A stretch of 64,000 nt of DNA from Ampelocalamus luodianensis (Eukaryota > Streptophyta > Magnoliopsida > Poales > Poaceae), in NCBI GenBank assembly GCA_036346255.1, contig CM070618.1, positions 63,836,256-63,900,255 of the forward strand. The letters run 5' to 3'. Of this stretch, positions 21,524 to 34,985 are shown piece by piece (positions within the stretch are counted from its first letter, which is position 1; each line of letters begins with the position of its first letter). Made by a program: the position numbers and the translations under genes. The notes under the pieces were generated by a model, which saw nothing but the letters and a program-made list of their open reading frames with translations, made no database searches and was not told the origin of the DNA.

Positions 21524-24500
21524 TGTGAGGACCCCAGTTTATTTGGCTTGTAATGCTTAACCAACCACCTGATCCTAGCATCACAAATCAAATAAAGCGA
21601 TCCTCGAGATATGTATACTTCCCGAGCGATATCGCACCTCGTTACAAAATTAGACATCAACTCCATTCAAAACATAGAGTCCAAACATTACACTACAAGC
21701 GGAAGATAAACAAATAGTAACAATATTACAGACATAGGCCGAGCGGGCCACAAGATACACAAATAGAGCGAGCAGCAGCGAAGAAGCAAAGTGCCATAAG
21801 ATGGCTATAAACAAAGCCAATCGCGTGCCTTCAACCCACAAGGCATCGGCCGGACCGCCAAGACTAGTCGTCACCCACGAGCGGCAGCCTGACTCACAGT
21901 GAGGCCCACGAGGCTCACCTTCCTCCTCTGCAACCAAAACATCAAGCAAAGCACACGAGTACAAAGATTGTCTTTGTACCCTTAAGGCAGCGTGTGAACT
22001 AGCGAGACTGTTCATATGCTACATGCGAGCTTATTTGGTGGAGGTCATATGTTTCATTTGCATAAAGCCAATTTTCATTTGCAATAAGGTATCTGATTTT
22101 AAAGACAAGTTTGCAATTCATTTTTAAGATTGAAATAACATAAAGATAATAATAACAAAGCGAAAGATAAACAACCTAGAAGTGACTATCCCAATAGTCA
22201 CCACAACAATAACACGAATCCCAGTTCGTACCACCCATCAAGTTTTAATTTAAATGTTGTAGTCTAACTCTTGAAAAGCTTACCCAAGCGTGTCCATCAC
22301 CTAGGGCGAGGCTATTCGAATAGTTTTTAACCTGCGAGGGTGTACCACTGTACCACACTTGGACCGCCTTTAAGCCAAAGCACACTTAGAAGGTATCTTT
22401 GTACACTAAGTCCTCGAGACTTTTCCAATATTATGTATTAACTACGAGCGCTCGTATGGATAGAAACCCATACGCTTACATGGTAAAGCCGAAAAGACAA
22501 CTACCCACTCGGGATAAAGCTTTTGGACAACTACCATGCTCCCACCTCCATCCCTCTGCGACCTCCTGCGACCGGAGCCAATACACGCCAAAGTACTAGG
22601 TCAAGAGAGGTCCGTATACTCTAGTGTGGTTATGCGCGAAATGCTGGATAAAAATTCACTCACAAGATGTTCGGTCCTTAATTGACCGGGCACCTTTCGA
22701 TCACACCAAAGATCACACCAATCTTACCATTGTGCGCGTCCAAATCATTTTTGTTTTCATTTTTAGTTTTGCAATTAAACATAGAAATCTTTGAAACATA
22801 AAGTTGTAGTAAATTTTGTGTGATCAAGGTTCTGACTAAAGTCGATAACGCTTGATTCTACCGATACTAAGCATGTCTAGCGGTGAAATCGTATCTACTA
22901 AGTGACAAGAAATCATCCAGCGATCTCTAATCACGACAAATAACCTAGGCTCGGTAGTAGAGATCAATATTTGTCTACAGGATATGCATTTCTGGTTTAA
23001 CTAATTCATTTTAACACAAATTAAGCAATGCATACATACAATTGAAACAAAATATTAGAATTTAAAATCTGGGATTATCATGATCAAGCGCTTGCACTGT
23101 GCTTTGTTGCTCAATATGGTGCGGAGGATCGTCCTCGGGGTTGCGCAAATATCGAAGCCTAACGATCGAACATAACGACAAATAAGAGCGAATAACACGA
23201 CAAAACTCAAACATTCAACAACATCAAACAAGCCAAAACTCACACAGACAATCTAAGCATGAAATAACAGAATTTTAGAAGCAGAGAACAAATCATTTTA
23301 AGTTATTAGCAATTTTCTATGAATTTTCTAAGCTAAAAACACAACAAGTCACTAGTTAATTACTTAACAAATTTTCATGAACAGAACCAGTGTATAAAAT
23401 CTATCCTAATAGTTAGTATACTGAAAATGAAATTTTCAGAATTGGGTTCATTTAATTTGGACAATTATTGGAAGAGATATGCATTTTCTAATTTAGAAGA
23501 TACATAAGACATCATTTTATTAGCTAACAGATTTTTGCTACAGAGACATGGGTGAAGTTAATTTTATCAAATAGCACACTTAAAATGAAAATTAACAGCA
23601 CTGGTTTCATACAATTTGGATAAAAATTGAATTAGTTATGCATTTTCTAAGTTTAAATGAATTAATGATTACTTGAAAACATATTACGAAATACTAAAGC
23701 ATTAAATCCTTTTTCTACGCGATCGATAAGCCTGACCAGCGGCGGCGGGCATATAACGGCGACCGGGACGGCGCACCGCCTAAAGTGGCGTCGAAGCGCA
23801 TTCAAAGAATCGTCTTGGCTCGCTAAAGTGCAAACCAAAACACCCTCACGAAATCGCTTCCCATCGAGAAAGCGCATTACGAGCTACACAACCTAGCGGC
23901 GGCATGGACCCACATGGTAGTGACTCGAGAGAACAAATAACGGGCTGGATTAAAGGATTTCTAAGCGCGATTATCCAAAGAGGCCCACAAATCGAGACTC
24001 AGCGGACATGATTAGAGTTAAACTAATCTTCACGGCGGTTCGCCGGCGAGCGCGGCGCGGTGGCGCGGCGCGCATGTGATCTTGCAAACCGGGAGGTTTC
24101 GGGCGAAAGAGTGGTACCTTACGGTTCGCGAGGACCTAGCGAACTTCGGCAGCGGTGGCGGACCACGAGATGCCGGCGGTGGCGCGAGCAGGCGGAGAAG
24201 AAAGTGCGGTGCGCGCGGAGAGGCGCTTCTGAGGCGGCGAAGCCGGGAAGGAGCTCCTCGAGATCGCGGAGACACCGAGGCGATAAGCCCACGATCTTGA
24301 TGATGGAGGAGGGCGGTGGCGCCGGAATTGACGCGGCGCTTTGCCGAGTTTGGAGAAAGCGGCGCCTGGCCTCGGTGATGCACCAAAAGCGAAACAAGGT
24401 CACAGTTGGGCTCGGTGGTCGATTGCGATCCTAAAGGACCAAAAGTCGATACTAGGAACTCACGAGCAGATGAGCTTGCGGGCCGAGATCACCGGAGCGG

Positions 24501-25591
24501 AGGCAGCGGACACGCCCGGCGATATGCTGAACCGCTACGAGCTCGAGATGGGAAAAATGGAGCGGCGAGAGAGTGGATCACGCCAGTGCGGTCTCGGGCT
24601 CGGCGGCGCTAACACGGCGGCGTTGCTCTCGGGTTCTTCTCGGCGGAAAGGAAATTTGGGCGGAGAAAACACGAGAATGGGCGCGAAGGGTAGTGGATGG
24701 GCTCGGTGGGTAGATGAGATCGGCGGCGCTTCCGTGGTGACACGAGGACAAAAGGTGGCGGCGAGGGCGTGGCAAGCATGCGCGCGCGGCCGTGAGCTCG
24801 GTGAGTGCGGAGAAGGCGAGTCGATCTTGGCAGTGGGACCCACATGTCGGCGGCAGAGCAAAGCGGTGCGAGCGGTGGTTCTACTCGATCGAAAGATCTT
24901 GGCCGTTGGATCGAGATGGGCGGTCGAGATTGATGTATGCATTCGGACGGTCGGTTGCGCATGCGGCGTGGATCGTTCGATTTGCATCGGACGGTCACGA
25001 TCGATTGGACTCGCGCAGCAGTGCAGCTAGGCGGTGCGACCGAGTCAAGTGGTGCGATGCAGTTTGAGTCGGACTCGGGTTCGAGCAGACAAGCGATGTT
25101 TTCGATTTTTGATTTTAAAAGCTAAGAGAGTTTAGGAATTTTTAGAGATAGATCGAGCTCCAAAAATTCCGAAATTTTATGGTAGCTACTTGAGATAGAG
25201 AACAACACTGCATAAATTTTCCAGAACTTTTTATGCACTGAAAAGTTCTGCAGAAAATTCTCAAGCATGCTGACCTAGGATTTGACCAGATTTTCAACTA
25301 GTTTGACTTGGCCATTTGAAATAGCAAATAAAATCTAAAAATTGTGAAATAATTCAGGGAGGTAGATAGGATGATCAAGATGATAGGAAAAATAATTTCA
25401 GAGGATGATCATAAGTTTGAAAGCTAAGAATCTGATAACAACAATTTCCAATCACAAGAATTAAATTCTAAAATTGGAAATTGCTAGGAAAAATGTAGAA
25501 ACTTTCAAATGATTTGAAGAGACAACAAAAGTTTTTATTTCTCCTCAAAATTTTACATTTGAAATACAAACCCTAAGTTAGGGCTGTTACA
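21524..25591 (-). repeat. E1 3' LTR (left copy)
   Basis: This copy aligns end to end with 30299-34352. AT-rich parts such as 23290-23600 differ from the partner by only a few bases, so insertion was recent. GC-rich parts show many one- to four-base indels. The longest open frame inside (24341-25030, plus strand) is not kept in the partner LTR and is not a gene. The GC-rich section (about 24000-25000) carries repeated CGGACGGTC-type motifs. Confidence 0.93.
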
Positions 25592-25607
25592 AATCTCCCC
25601 CCCTTAC
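25592..25607 (-). other. E1 polypurine tract
   Basis: On the minus strand, AAGGGGGGGAGATT directly abuts the TGTAACAG start of the 3' LTR. This is the expected primer for plus-strand DNA synthesis. Confidence 0.85.
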
Positions 25608-25631
25608 AGGAATCTCGCTTAGAGATTACGA

Positions 25632-25850
25632 TCAACTGGGAGAAGAAGGGCAGATGTCTGCTCGGAGGCGATCTTCCCGCTCCCAAGTGGCTTCATCCTC
25701 GGAGTGGTTTGACCACTGAACTTTAAGGAACTTGATCACGGTTCCTTGTCTGCGTTCGGCTTCTTGAGGATACGAGCAGGCGCTCACGATAAGGCGGATC
25801 TTCTGCACATCGATATTTTCCAGGCGTTTCCTCCACGGGAACACGAAGGC
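25632..25850 (-). pseudogene. E1 chromodomain (integrase C-terminus)
   Basis: The minus-strand frame contains FLKVQWSNHSEDEATWERED, the classic plant chromovirus chromodomain signature. It is thought to guide integration to chromatin marks. The frame is open for 70 codons but joined to the integrase only through frameshifts. Confidence 0.85.
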
Positions 25851-27100
25851 ACTTCTTCAATTGCGACACGTGGAAAACATCATGCACCCTTCGAGTGTAG
25901 TGGCAATTCTAACTTGTATGCAGCAGCTCCACTCTCTTGATGATGCGATCGGCCCGACATATCGAGAGCGGTTGCCCTTGACACGAAAGCAGCGATGTCC
26001 CTTGGTGAGACTTTGAGATACACAAAGTCATTGGTGGAAACTCAACTCACGGCGGCGCCGATCGCATAGCTCTTACGCACGGGTGAGCTCGGCGCGAAGT
26101 GCTCACGAATCAAGCGCACTTGACTTTCGGCTTCATTGATGGAATCGGGCCAAAGCGCCTCTCACGGTTTCGACCGGTTCAATGGTGTTCTGCGGCGCCG
26201 TCCATACAAAGCCTCAAGCGGTGCCATGCCGAGACTAGCTGGAAGCTTGTTGTTGTAGGAGAACTTCGACAAGCGGTAGGCACTTCTCCCAATTCTTCCC
26301 ATAGGAAAGAACACAAGCACGAGCATATCTTCAAGAACTTGGTTGACCGCTCCGTCGACCATCGATCCCGAGGATGATAGGTGGATTTGAAAGAAAACGG
26401 GTCCCCATGGCTTCTGTAAAGCGTGCCATAGCGAGAAGTGAAAAGAGAGCCACGATCGACACAATCGTTCGTGGCACACCATGCAAGCTCACAATCACGG
26501 AGATATAGAGATCATGTCGGCGCCGAGAGTGGTAAATCTTGGCGGGAAGTGCGCTACCTTCGTCAATCGATCGATAACAACCGGATAGCATCCTTCCACG
26601 AAGAAATGCAGGCGGACGGTGATAAAATCCATGCCTCTGAATCCACTTCCACTCTGGTATAGGCAAGAAGTGGAGGAGACCTCTTTGGGCCCGATGCTCG
26701 GCCTTGTGCGACAACATATGTCACATCGGCCACGAACACAGCAATCTCGCGCTTCATGCGAGTCCACGAGAATCTCGGCGCGAGATCTTGGTACATTTTA
26801 GTGGCCCGGGATGGATGGACAAAGGCGAATCATGGGCCTCTGAAGAATCAAATCCGCAACTCTCGGGACCTTTGGGACCACAAGGCCTTGCCCAAACCAC
26901 ACAACACCGTGCTCATCTTACGTGAAACACTTGGTGATCCATTCTGATGTTACGCTTGATTTTACCGCCATCATCGATTCTTTGTCTTTGCCTTGATCGA
27001 TCCACCAAGGTTGGTTGCACAACCAAGGCGACAAAGGAACCATGCTCAACCAAACCCAAGTTGAGGCATTTGGAATTTGCAAGAAGCGCGAGTTCTTTGC
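25851..27100 (-). pseudogene. E1 integrase
   Basis: The pieces, in broken frames, are MYQDLAPRFSWTRMKREI with CDICCRTR (zinc-binding N-terminal region, about 26680-26800), then VVIDRLTKVAHF (first catalytic Asp, about 26550-26590) and SLHGVPRTIVSI (about 26450-26490). The order is as in Ty3/gypsy integrases. The frames are broken several times. Confidence 0.8.
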
Positions 27101-27229
27101 TCTTGGATCATCAAAGTATTGCAATACACCTTTCGACTAAGTGCATCGGCAACCACATTGGCCTTGCAGTGATCTTGAATACCCATGTCATAATCTTTGA
27201 TTAATTCCAACCATCTCCTCTGCTGAGGT

Positions 27230-27560
27230 TCAAATCTGTTTGAGTAAATAAGTATTTCAAACTCTTATGATCGGAATACACCTCACGGCGGTTTCCGATC
27301 AAATAATGCCGCCAAATCTTGAGTGCATGAACTCTGCAGCAAGCTCTAAATCATGGGTGGGATAGTTGAGCTCATGAGGCCTCAATTGCTGGATGCATAG
27401 GCAAGCGCCTTGCCTTCTGCATAAGAACACATCAGAGTCCCGACGAGAGGCATCATAATAAATATCGAAGCTCTTGTGGATATCGGGAAGAGTAAGGTGG
27501 AGTGAAGTCAATGTTGTTTGAGCTCACAGCTCTCATCACAAGCGAGAGGACCATACAAAC
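27230..27560 (-). pseudogene. E1 RNase H
   Basis: The frame at 27299-27511 contains FDIYYDASRRDS and LRPHELNYPTHDLELAA, the gypsy RNase H signature with its catalytic Asp. A frame break separates it from the reverse transcriptase. Confidence 0.85.
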
Positions 27561-27569
27561 TTCTTGTCC

Positions 27570-28433
27570 TTCTTAAGCAATTCGGTCATCGACTGCGATC
27601 TTGGAAGTTCTCGATAAAGCGGCGATAGTAGCCGCTAAACCAAGAAAACTCCGCACATCGATGGTGACTTGGTGGCCCAAGATAGAACATCGTTGACTTT
27701 CTTTGGGATCTCTGACTATTCCTCCATTTGAAAGAACATGGCCCAAAATGCCACTTCCTTCAACGAACTCACATTTCTTTGAACTTAGCATCTGGTGATG
27801 CTCCATAACTTGCCCAAAACAATCTTGGATGCTCGGCATGCTCTGCTTGATCTTGGAATAGATAAGAATGTCATCAATAAAAACCACCACAAATTTGTCC
27901 AAATACTCCATGAATACGAATTCATAAGGTTCATGAACAATTTGGAGCATTGGTCAAACCGAAAGACATGACGGTGTACTCGTCTGAGCCATAACGAGTA
28001 GTGGCCGTCTTGAATATCCTCGTACGATCGGACTTGATGATAGCCCGATCTCGGATCAATCTTGGAGAACACACGAGCTCGGACAAGCGGTCAAAAGATC
28101 ATCAATGCGGGCGAGAGGATATTTGTTCTTCACCGTCACTTCATTGAGAGGGCGGTAGTCAACACACATCACGCAAAGTCTTGTCCTTCTTCTTCACAAA
28201 GATCAGGACAACCCCAAGGAGATGGCGGGACGGATGAAACCCTTTGCTTGGAGCTCACCAAGCTGCTTCTTCAATTCTTCTAGCTCATTGGGAGGCATCC
28301 GTCGGCGCCTTGAAATCGGGCGATGCAGGCGGCAACTTCGATGGCAAACTCGGATCTCGAGCGGAGGCATCGGGCAAATCTTGGGAAAGACATCCACAAA
28401 GTCGGATACTATGGGAACATCTTGAATTTGCAA
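27570..28433 (-). pseudogene. E1 reverse transcriptase
   Basis: The frames contain MPPNELEELKKQLGELQAKG (about 28240-28310), FSKIDPRSGYHQVR (about 28030-28070) and the catalytic FVVVFIDDILIYSK (about 27860-27900) in order, as in Ty3/gypsy reverse transcriptase. The catalytic IDD is intact. At least two frame breaks lie between the blocks. Confidence 0.92.
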
Positions 28434-28499
28434 GTGGCTTTGCTTCTAATGCACATAGACACGGGCCACTGAAGGCTGTGGCGAAACCCGACTTGCTCA

Positions 28500-28830
28500 C
28501 GAGAAGAGCTGGTAAGATAGACAATCTTCTGGCTGTCGATTTGCCCCAAGTGTTGGGACAACCAATCCATGCCAAGAATCACATCGGACTTCATTGGTGG
28601 CGAATGAGATTTGCCAAAAATCCCCTCCTTCAACTATGATAGGAACATCCAGACAACTTGTAAATCGGCTCTCATTTCCGACCGGAGCGGATGAGTAAAG
28701 GAACTTCAAAGGAACACAGTGAAGACCACTAGCAGCAGCAAATGATCTTGAAATAAAAGAATGCGATGCTCGAGAATCAAATATCTGCGCGGGGCGAGAA
28801 TTAACAGAAGTATACCAATCACAACATCGG
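28500..28830 (-). pseudogene. E1 aspartic protease
   Basis: The active-site region reads IFDSRASHSF (28767-28781) where the family has D-S/T-G-A, so the catalytic Gly appears as Arg. Downstream, ILGMDWLSQHLGQID is the conserved second block (about 28550-28590). The Arg may be a real inactivating change or a base-call error. Confidence 0.75.
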
Positions 28831-28899
28831 CGCCTCTGAGCCTCCTCGGTGAAAGGTGGTTCACTCGACCATTGCTCGCACCTGGGTCTTGAATAATCT

Positions 28900-29960
28900 T
28901 AGTCGAGCGGGTGACCGCTCCACGCCGCGTCCTCCATTAGGGCGAGGCTGCTGCAACACTCGAGGCGAGCATTCGCATAATGGCCCTTGTTGTGGCGGCG
29001 AAAACAAGTCACCTCGGCCGCCGGATTGCGGGCGCTCTGTCTTGGATCGGCGGCGCGCGTGGCTGGCTCACGGCTGCGGTGGGCGGAGGCTGGTGCGAGA
29101 TGGTCTCGGCGCCGGTGGAGCAAAAGAGCAGACCCTGGTCTGGCCCGGCCGAGGACGAGCGAGGTGGTGTGAGTAGGCGTCGCCTCCCATTTGCGCTTGC
29201 GGGACTCGCCAGCGCCTTTGCCTTATGCTCTGCAACAATGGCCTTATCTACCAAGGCACGAAAGTGAGAAGTCCACAATGGATAGCTTGTCCTGCGGCTC
29301 CTCGGACAAGCCATCCATAAATTTCTCTGCTTAGCCTCATCGAGGCCACCTCCCCGGAGCATAACGAGCGGATGATTGAACTCGTGCAGGTACTCAGTCC
29401 GCAGTTGCGCCCTTGCTTGGCGCGAGGAACTCCTTTTCTTGACTTCATCGGGCCATCGGGATGTGGGCCCGACAAGTGGCGGAACTCCTCCCGCGACCAC
29501 ATGGCCCGCGGGCTGCATGGCGAGATAGTTCTCCCACCATGAGAGTGCGCGCCCTCAAGGTGGTGGGGCGCGAAGAGTGCCTTGTCCTGCGCACGGCGAG
29601 CTATGTTGAGCTTCGCTCAACCATGCGCGACCAATCATCTGCATCGAGAGGGTCCTCGAGGCGGGAGAAAGTCGGCGGCGTGTGCGGAGGAACTCTGCAA
29701 GTCCCCGCAGTGCGGTGGCGCCACCACCGGCGAGTGGAGGTATTCCTAGCAATAACCTCAAGATGCGCGTCTGGTCCATGCGGTTTCGCTCGATCGGCGA
29801 GCACCTCGACCATAGTCGGAGGAGAAGCTCCTCATCATGACCGACTGCTGTGCGCGCGCGTTCTCCGGCCATCTGTTTCACTAAGACAAGTTAACAATAG
29901 CGGAAAACACGAAGTCAATACCCTTTGCAATTAACACTATGACACAAAACAAGCACAAGA
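28900..29960 (-). pseudogene. E1 gag with a zinc-knuckle remnant
   Basis: Frames hold the gag retrotransposon domain, including FLRTRRRLSPASR-like and EYLHEFNHPLVMLR stretches, then VDKAIVAEHKAKAL. A CCHC zinc knuckle (CFRRHNKGHYANA, with one Cys disturbed) lies at about 28970-29020. Several frame breaks are present. Confidence 0.75.
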
Positions 29961-30279
29961 CTTTTAAGTTACAAAAACCAATTGACAAAGATCGGACACT
30001 TAGCAAACTCATACATATCTTACCCTTATGCCCCACAAATTTTTAATTAAACTAATTCTCTATGGTTCTCCCAAAGTGATTCTCTAGGTATTAACTATCT
30101 TTTGATAGGAAAGAGAAAACCAAGTTTCAAAACATAAATTAGAGTAAGATGAGAGTAGAAAGCTAAGATAGGTAAGGAATAAAATCGAGAATCGCCTAGG
30201 TTTTCATAAACCTTTTATAATTTGAAAATAAGACTTTCAAAATATCCTAAGGGCGGCTATGCTTGGGTTACTACGGTCG

Positions 30280-30295
30280 AATGGCTCGATACCAA
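30280..30295 (-). other. E1 primer-binding site (initiator tRNA-Met type)
   Basis: On the minus strand the sequence just inside the 5' LTR reads TTGGTATCGAGCC, matching the usual plant PBS TGGTATCAGAGC with one base missing. It is separated from the LTR end by a few bases. Confidence 0.8.
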
Positions 30296-30298
30296 CTT

Positions 30299-33200
30299 TG
30301 TGAGGACCCAGTTTATTTGGCTTGTAATGCTTAACCAACCACGATCCTAGCATCACAAATCAAATAAAGCGATCCTCGAGATATGTATACTTCGAGCGAT
30401 ATCGCACCTCGTTACAAATTAGACATCAACTCCATTCAAAACATAGAGTCCAAACATTACACTACAAGCGGAAGATAAACAAATAGTAACAATATTACGG
30501 ACATAGGCCGGCGGGGCCACAAGATACAAATGAGCGAGAGCAGCGGCGGAAGCAAAGTGCCATAAGATGGCTATAAACAAAGCCAATCGCGTGCCTTCAA
30601 CCCACAAGGCATCGGCCAGGACCGCCAAGACTAGTCGTCACCCACGAGCGGCAGCCTGACTCACGAAGTGAGGCCACGAGGCTCACCTTCCTCCTCTGCA
30701 ACCAAAACATCAAGCAAAGCATCGAGTACAAAGATTGTCTTTGTACCCGCAAGGCAGCGTGTGAACTAGCGGACTGTTCATATGCTACATGCGAGCTTAT
30801 TTGGTGGAGGTCATATGTTTCATTTGCATAAAGCCAATTTTCATTTGCAATAAGGTATCTGATTTTAAAGGCAAGTTTGCAATTCATTGTTAAGATTGAA
30901 ATAACGATAAAGATAATAATAACAAGCGAAAGATAAACAACCTAGAAGTGACTATCCCAATAGTCACCACAACAATAATACGAATCCCGATTAGTACCAC
31001 CCATCAAGTTTTAATTTAAATGTTGTAGTCTAACTCTTGAAAAGCTTACCCAAGCGTGTCCATCACCTAGGGCGAGGCTATTCGAATAGTTTTAACCTGC
31101 GAGGGTGTACCATGTACCCACACTTGACCGCCTTTAAGCCAAAGCACACTTAGAAGGTATCTTTGCACAGCTAAGTCCTACGAGACTTTTCCAATATTAT
31201 GTATTAACTACGAGCAGCTCGTATGGATAGAAACCCATACGCTTACATGGTAAAGCGAAAAGACAACTACCGCTCGGGATAAAGCTTTTGGACAACTACC
31301 ATGCTCCCACCTCCATCCCTCCTGCGACCTCCTGCGACCGGAGCCAATACACGCCAAAGTACTAGGTCAAGAGAGGTCCGTATACTCTAGTGTGGTTATG
31401 CGCCGAAATGCTGGATAAAAATTCACTCACAAGATGTTCGGTCCTTAATTGACCGGGCACCTTTCGATCACACCCAAAAGATCACACCAATCTTACCATT
31501 GTGCGCGTCCAAATCATTTTTGTTTTCATTTTAGTTTTGCAATTAAACATAGCGAAATCTTTGAAACATAAAGTTGTAGTAAATTTTGTGTGATCAAGGT
31601 TCTGACTAAAGTCGATAACGCTTGATTCTCTGATACTAAGCATGTCTAGCGGTGAAATCGTATCTACTAAGTGACAAGAAATCATCCGTGATCTCTAATC
31701 ACGACAAATAACCTAGGCTCGGTAGTAGAGATCAATATTTGTCTACAGGATATGCGACTCTGGTTTAACTAATCCATTTTAACACAAATTAAGCAATGCA
31801 TACATACAATTGAAACAAAATATTAGAATTTAAAATCTTGGGATTATCATGATCAAGCTGCTTGCACATTCTTTGTTGCTCAATATGGTGCGGAGGATCG
31901 TCCTCGGGGTTGCGCAAATATCGAAGCCTAACGATCGAACATAACGACAAATAAGAGCGAATAACACCGACAAAACTCAAACATTCAACAACATCAAACA
32001 AGCCAAAACTCACACAGCAATCTAAGCATGAAATAACAGAATTTTAGAAACAGAGAACAAATCATTTTAAGTTATTAGCAATTTTCTATGAATTTTCTAA
32101 GCTAAAAACACAACAAGTCACTAGTTAATTACTTAACAAATTTTCATGAACAGAACCAGTGTATAAAATCTATCCTAATAGTTAGTATACTGAAAATGAA
32201 ATTTTACAGAATTGGGTTCATTTAATTTGGACAATTATTGGAAGAGATATGCATTTTCTAATTTAGAAGATACATAAGACATCATTTTATTAGCTAACAG
32301 ATTTTTGCTACAGAGACATGGGTGAAGTTAATTTTATCAAATAGCACACTTAAAATGAAAATTAACACCCTGGTTTCATACAATTTGGATAAAAATTGAA
32401 TTAGTTATGCATTTTCTAAGTTTAAATGAATTAACGATTACTTGAAAACATATTACGAAATACTAAAGCATTAAATCCTTTTCTACCGCCGATCGTGGCC
32501 CGACCAGCGGCGGCGGCGCATGTAACGGCCCGGCGGCGGCGCACGCCTAAAGTGGCGTCGGCGCATTCAAAGAATCGTCTTGGCTCGCTAAAGTGCAAAC
32601 CAAAACACCCTCACGAGAAATCGCTTCCCGTGGAGAAAGCGCATTACGAGCTACACAACCTAAGCGGCGGCATGGACCCACATGGTAGTGACTCGGAGAA
32701 CAAATAACGGGCTGGATTAAAGGATTTCGCGCGATTATCCAAAGAGGCCCACAAATCGAGACTCAGCGGACATGATTAGAGTTAAACTAATCTTCACGGC
32801 GGTTCCACCGCGAGCACGAGCGCGGTGGCGCGGCGCGCAGCTGATCTTGCAAACGGGAGGTTTAGGCGAAAGAGTGGTACCTTACGGTTCGCAGGACCTA
32901 GCGAACTCGGCAGCGGTGGCGGACCACGAGGATCGGCGGTGGCGGCGGCGAGCAGGCGGAGAAGAAAGTGCGGTGCGCGCGGAGAGGGCGCTTCTGAGGC
33001 GGCGAAGCCGGAAGGAGCTCCTCGAGATCGCGGAGACACCGAGGCGATAAGCCCCGATCTTGATGATGGAGAGGGCGGTGGCGCCGGAATTGACTGCGGC
33101 GGCGCTTTACGAGTTTGGAGAAAGCGGCGCACGGCCTCGGTGATGCACCAAAAGCGAAACAAGGTCACGGTTAGACTTCGGTGGTCGATGCGATCCTAAA

Positions 33201-34352
33201 GGACCAAAAGTCGATACTAGGAACTCACGAGCGCGAGATGAGCTTGCGGGGCCGAGATCACCGGAGGCGGAGGCAGCGGATCGCCCGGCGATACCTGAAC
33301 AGAGAGCTCGAGATGGGAAAAATGGGGCGGCGAGAGAGTGGATCCGCGGTGCGGTCTCGGGCTCGGCGGCGCTAACACTGCGGCGTTGCTCTCGGGTTCT
33401 TCTCGGCGAAAAGGAAATTTGGGCGGAGAAAACACGAGAATGGGCGCGAGGGTAGTGGATGGGCTCGATGGGTAGATGAGATCCGGCGGCGCTTCACGTG
33501 GTGACACGAGGACAAAAGGTGGCGGCGGCGAGGGCGTGGCAAGCATGCGCGCCGGCGTGAGCTCGGTGAGTGCGGAGAAGGCGAGTCGATCTTGTGCGGT
33601 GGGACCCACATGTCGGCGGCGAGGCTAAGCGGTGCGAGCGAGAGGTTCTACTCGATCGGAAGATCTTGGCCGTTGGATCCGAGATGGGCGGTCGAGATTG
33701 ATGTATGCATTCGGACGGTCGGTTGCGCATGCGGCGTGGATCGTTCGATTTGCATCGGACGGTCGATCGATTGGACTCGTAGCAGTGCAGCTGGCGGTGC
33801 GGCGAGTCAAGTGGTGCGATCAGGTTTGAGTCGGACTCGGGTTCGAGCGGAACAAGCGATGTTTTACGATTTTTGATTTTAAAAGCTAAGAGAGTTTAGG
33901 GAATTTTTAGAGATAGATCGAGCTCCAAAAATTCCGAAATTTTATGGTAGCTACTTGAGATAGAAAAACACTGCATAAATTGTCCAGAACTTTTATGCAC
34001 TGAAAGTTCTGCAGAAAATTCTCAAGCATCTGACCTAGGATTTGACAGATTTTCAACTAGTTTGACTTGGCCATTTGAAATAGCAAATAAAATCTAAAAA
34101 TTGTGAAATAATTCAGGGAGGTAGATAGGATGATCAAGATGATAGGAAAAATAATTTCAGAGGATGATCATAAGTTTGAAAGCTAAGAATCTGATAACAA
34201 CAATTTCCAATCACAAGAATTAAATTCTAAAAATTGGAAATTGCTAGGGAAAATTGTAGAAACTTTCAAATGATTTGAAGAGACAACAAAAGTTTTTATT
34301 TCTCCTCAAAATTTTACATTTGAAATACAAACCCTAAGTTAGGGCTGTTACA
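30299..34352 (-). repeat. E1 5' LTR (right copy)
   Basis: This is the partner of 21524-25591, with the same TG/CA ends. Its last about 515 bp (from 33837), together with the following hAT and copia sequence, recurs at 49383-50839. Confidence 0.93.
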
Positions 34353-34985
34353 CCTTCACAATTAGAAATATCTCTACTATCTCACTTATGATATGTTTTC
34401 TTCTCTCATCCAATATTCTTTCAGAAAGACTAGAAGCGGACTCGTAGGAAACCGTCGAGACAAGAACAGTTAATATATCACGTGCAAGTATGGATAACAC
34501 AGGATATTCAACTTATGGTTATGCCACCATTGCAAAATTTTAAAGTTTTTTGAGTTGAAATCCACTGTATCACTGTCTAGATAGGCGAATAGTTCCCCAC
34601 TTTTTGGATGAGAGGTTGGTCTTTGACTTTGTTGAGAAAGTGCCATTGTAGAAGAAGAAGGCATAGACATGGAGAAAGAGCCTACATCACAAATCTTGCC
34701 CCGCAGATTTGTCTTTGTTACTTGAGGTGTGTGCTACTGGTGGTCATTGCAAACAGACTCCCTGGTATTTATTTTTGTACCTTTGGAAAACCTCATGTAA
34801 TCGAGAACAAACATCTATAAAATAGTTAAAATAGTCTAACCCTATAGAATCACTAAGAAGATTAAGAACATTAGCAAACCCGTCAATTTTAGCTCTAGTA
34901 TCTTAAATAAATGCAAATGCATATAGGAAAGAGATTTCTTTCTAATATTTAAAGTATTTAGTTTTCATAGCAACAACAACCTCTC
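34353..34985 (-). pseudogene. hAT transposase, C-terminal half (piece 3, copy 1)
   Basis: Minus-strand reading gives MKTKYFKYW, FLYAFAFI, DTRAKIDGFANVLNLL, LDYFNYFIDVCSRLHEVF, then ELFAYLDSDTVDF and ILQWWHNHKLN. This last block is the hAT dimerisation domain, the hallmark of hAT transposases. A few stops and frame shifts interrupt it. The C-terminal side is cut by E1 and resumes at 21523; the N-terminal side is cut by the copia-like solo LTR starting at 34986. An almost identical copy is at 49888-50501. Confidence 0.85.

Larger units (their letters stand above)
21524..34352 (-). mobile_element. Tekay/Del-type chromovirus LTR retrotransposon E1, complete
   Basis: A 12.8-kb element on the minus strand. 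The LTRs (21524-25591 and 30299-34352, about 4.06 kb each) run TGTAACAGCCC...CCTCACA in element orientation. The perfect 5-bp target-site duplication CCTTC flanks it (21519-21523 and 34353-34357). A primer-binding site of the initiator-tRNA-Met type and a polypurine tract are present. Gag, protease, reverse transcriptase, RNase H, integrase and a C-terminal chromodomain occur in gypsy order, which places it in the chromoviruses, Tekay/Del-like. The frames are broken by many small indels, several at CG/CHG sites, so coding potential cannot be judged. The internal part is only 4.7 kb. It lies inside the hAT transposase gene. Confidence 0.93.

Noticed and set aside
24341..25030. A 229-codon open frame, the longest in the window
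   Set aside because: It lies inside the E1 LTR on the strand opposite to the element, has low-complexity Arg/Gly-rich composition, and is not preserved in the partner LTR (33100-33870).
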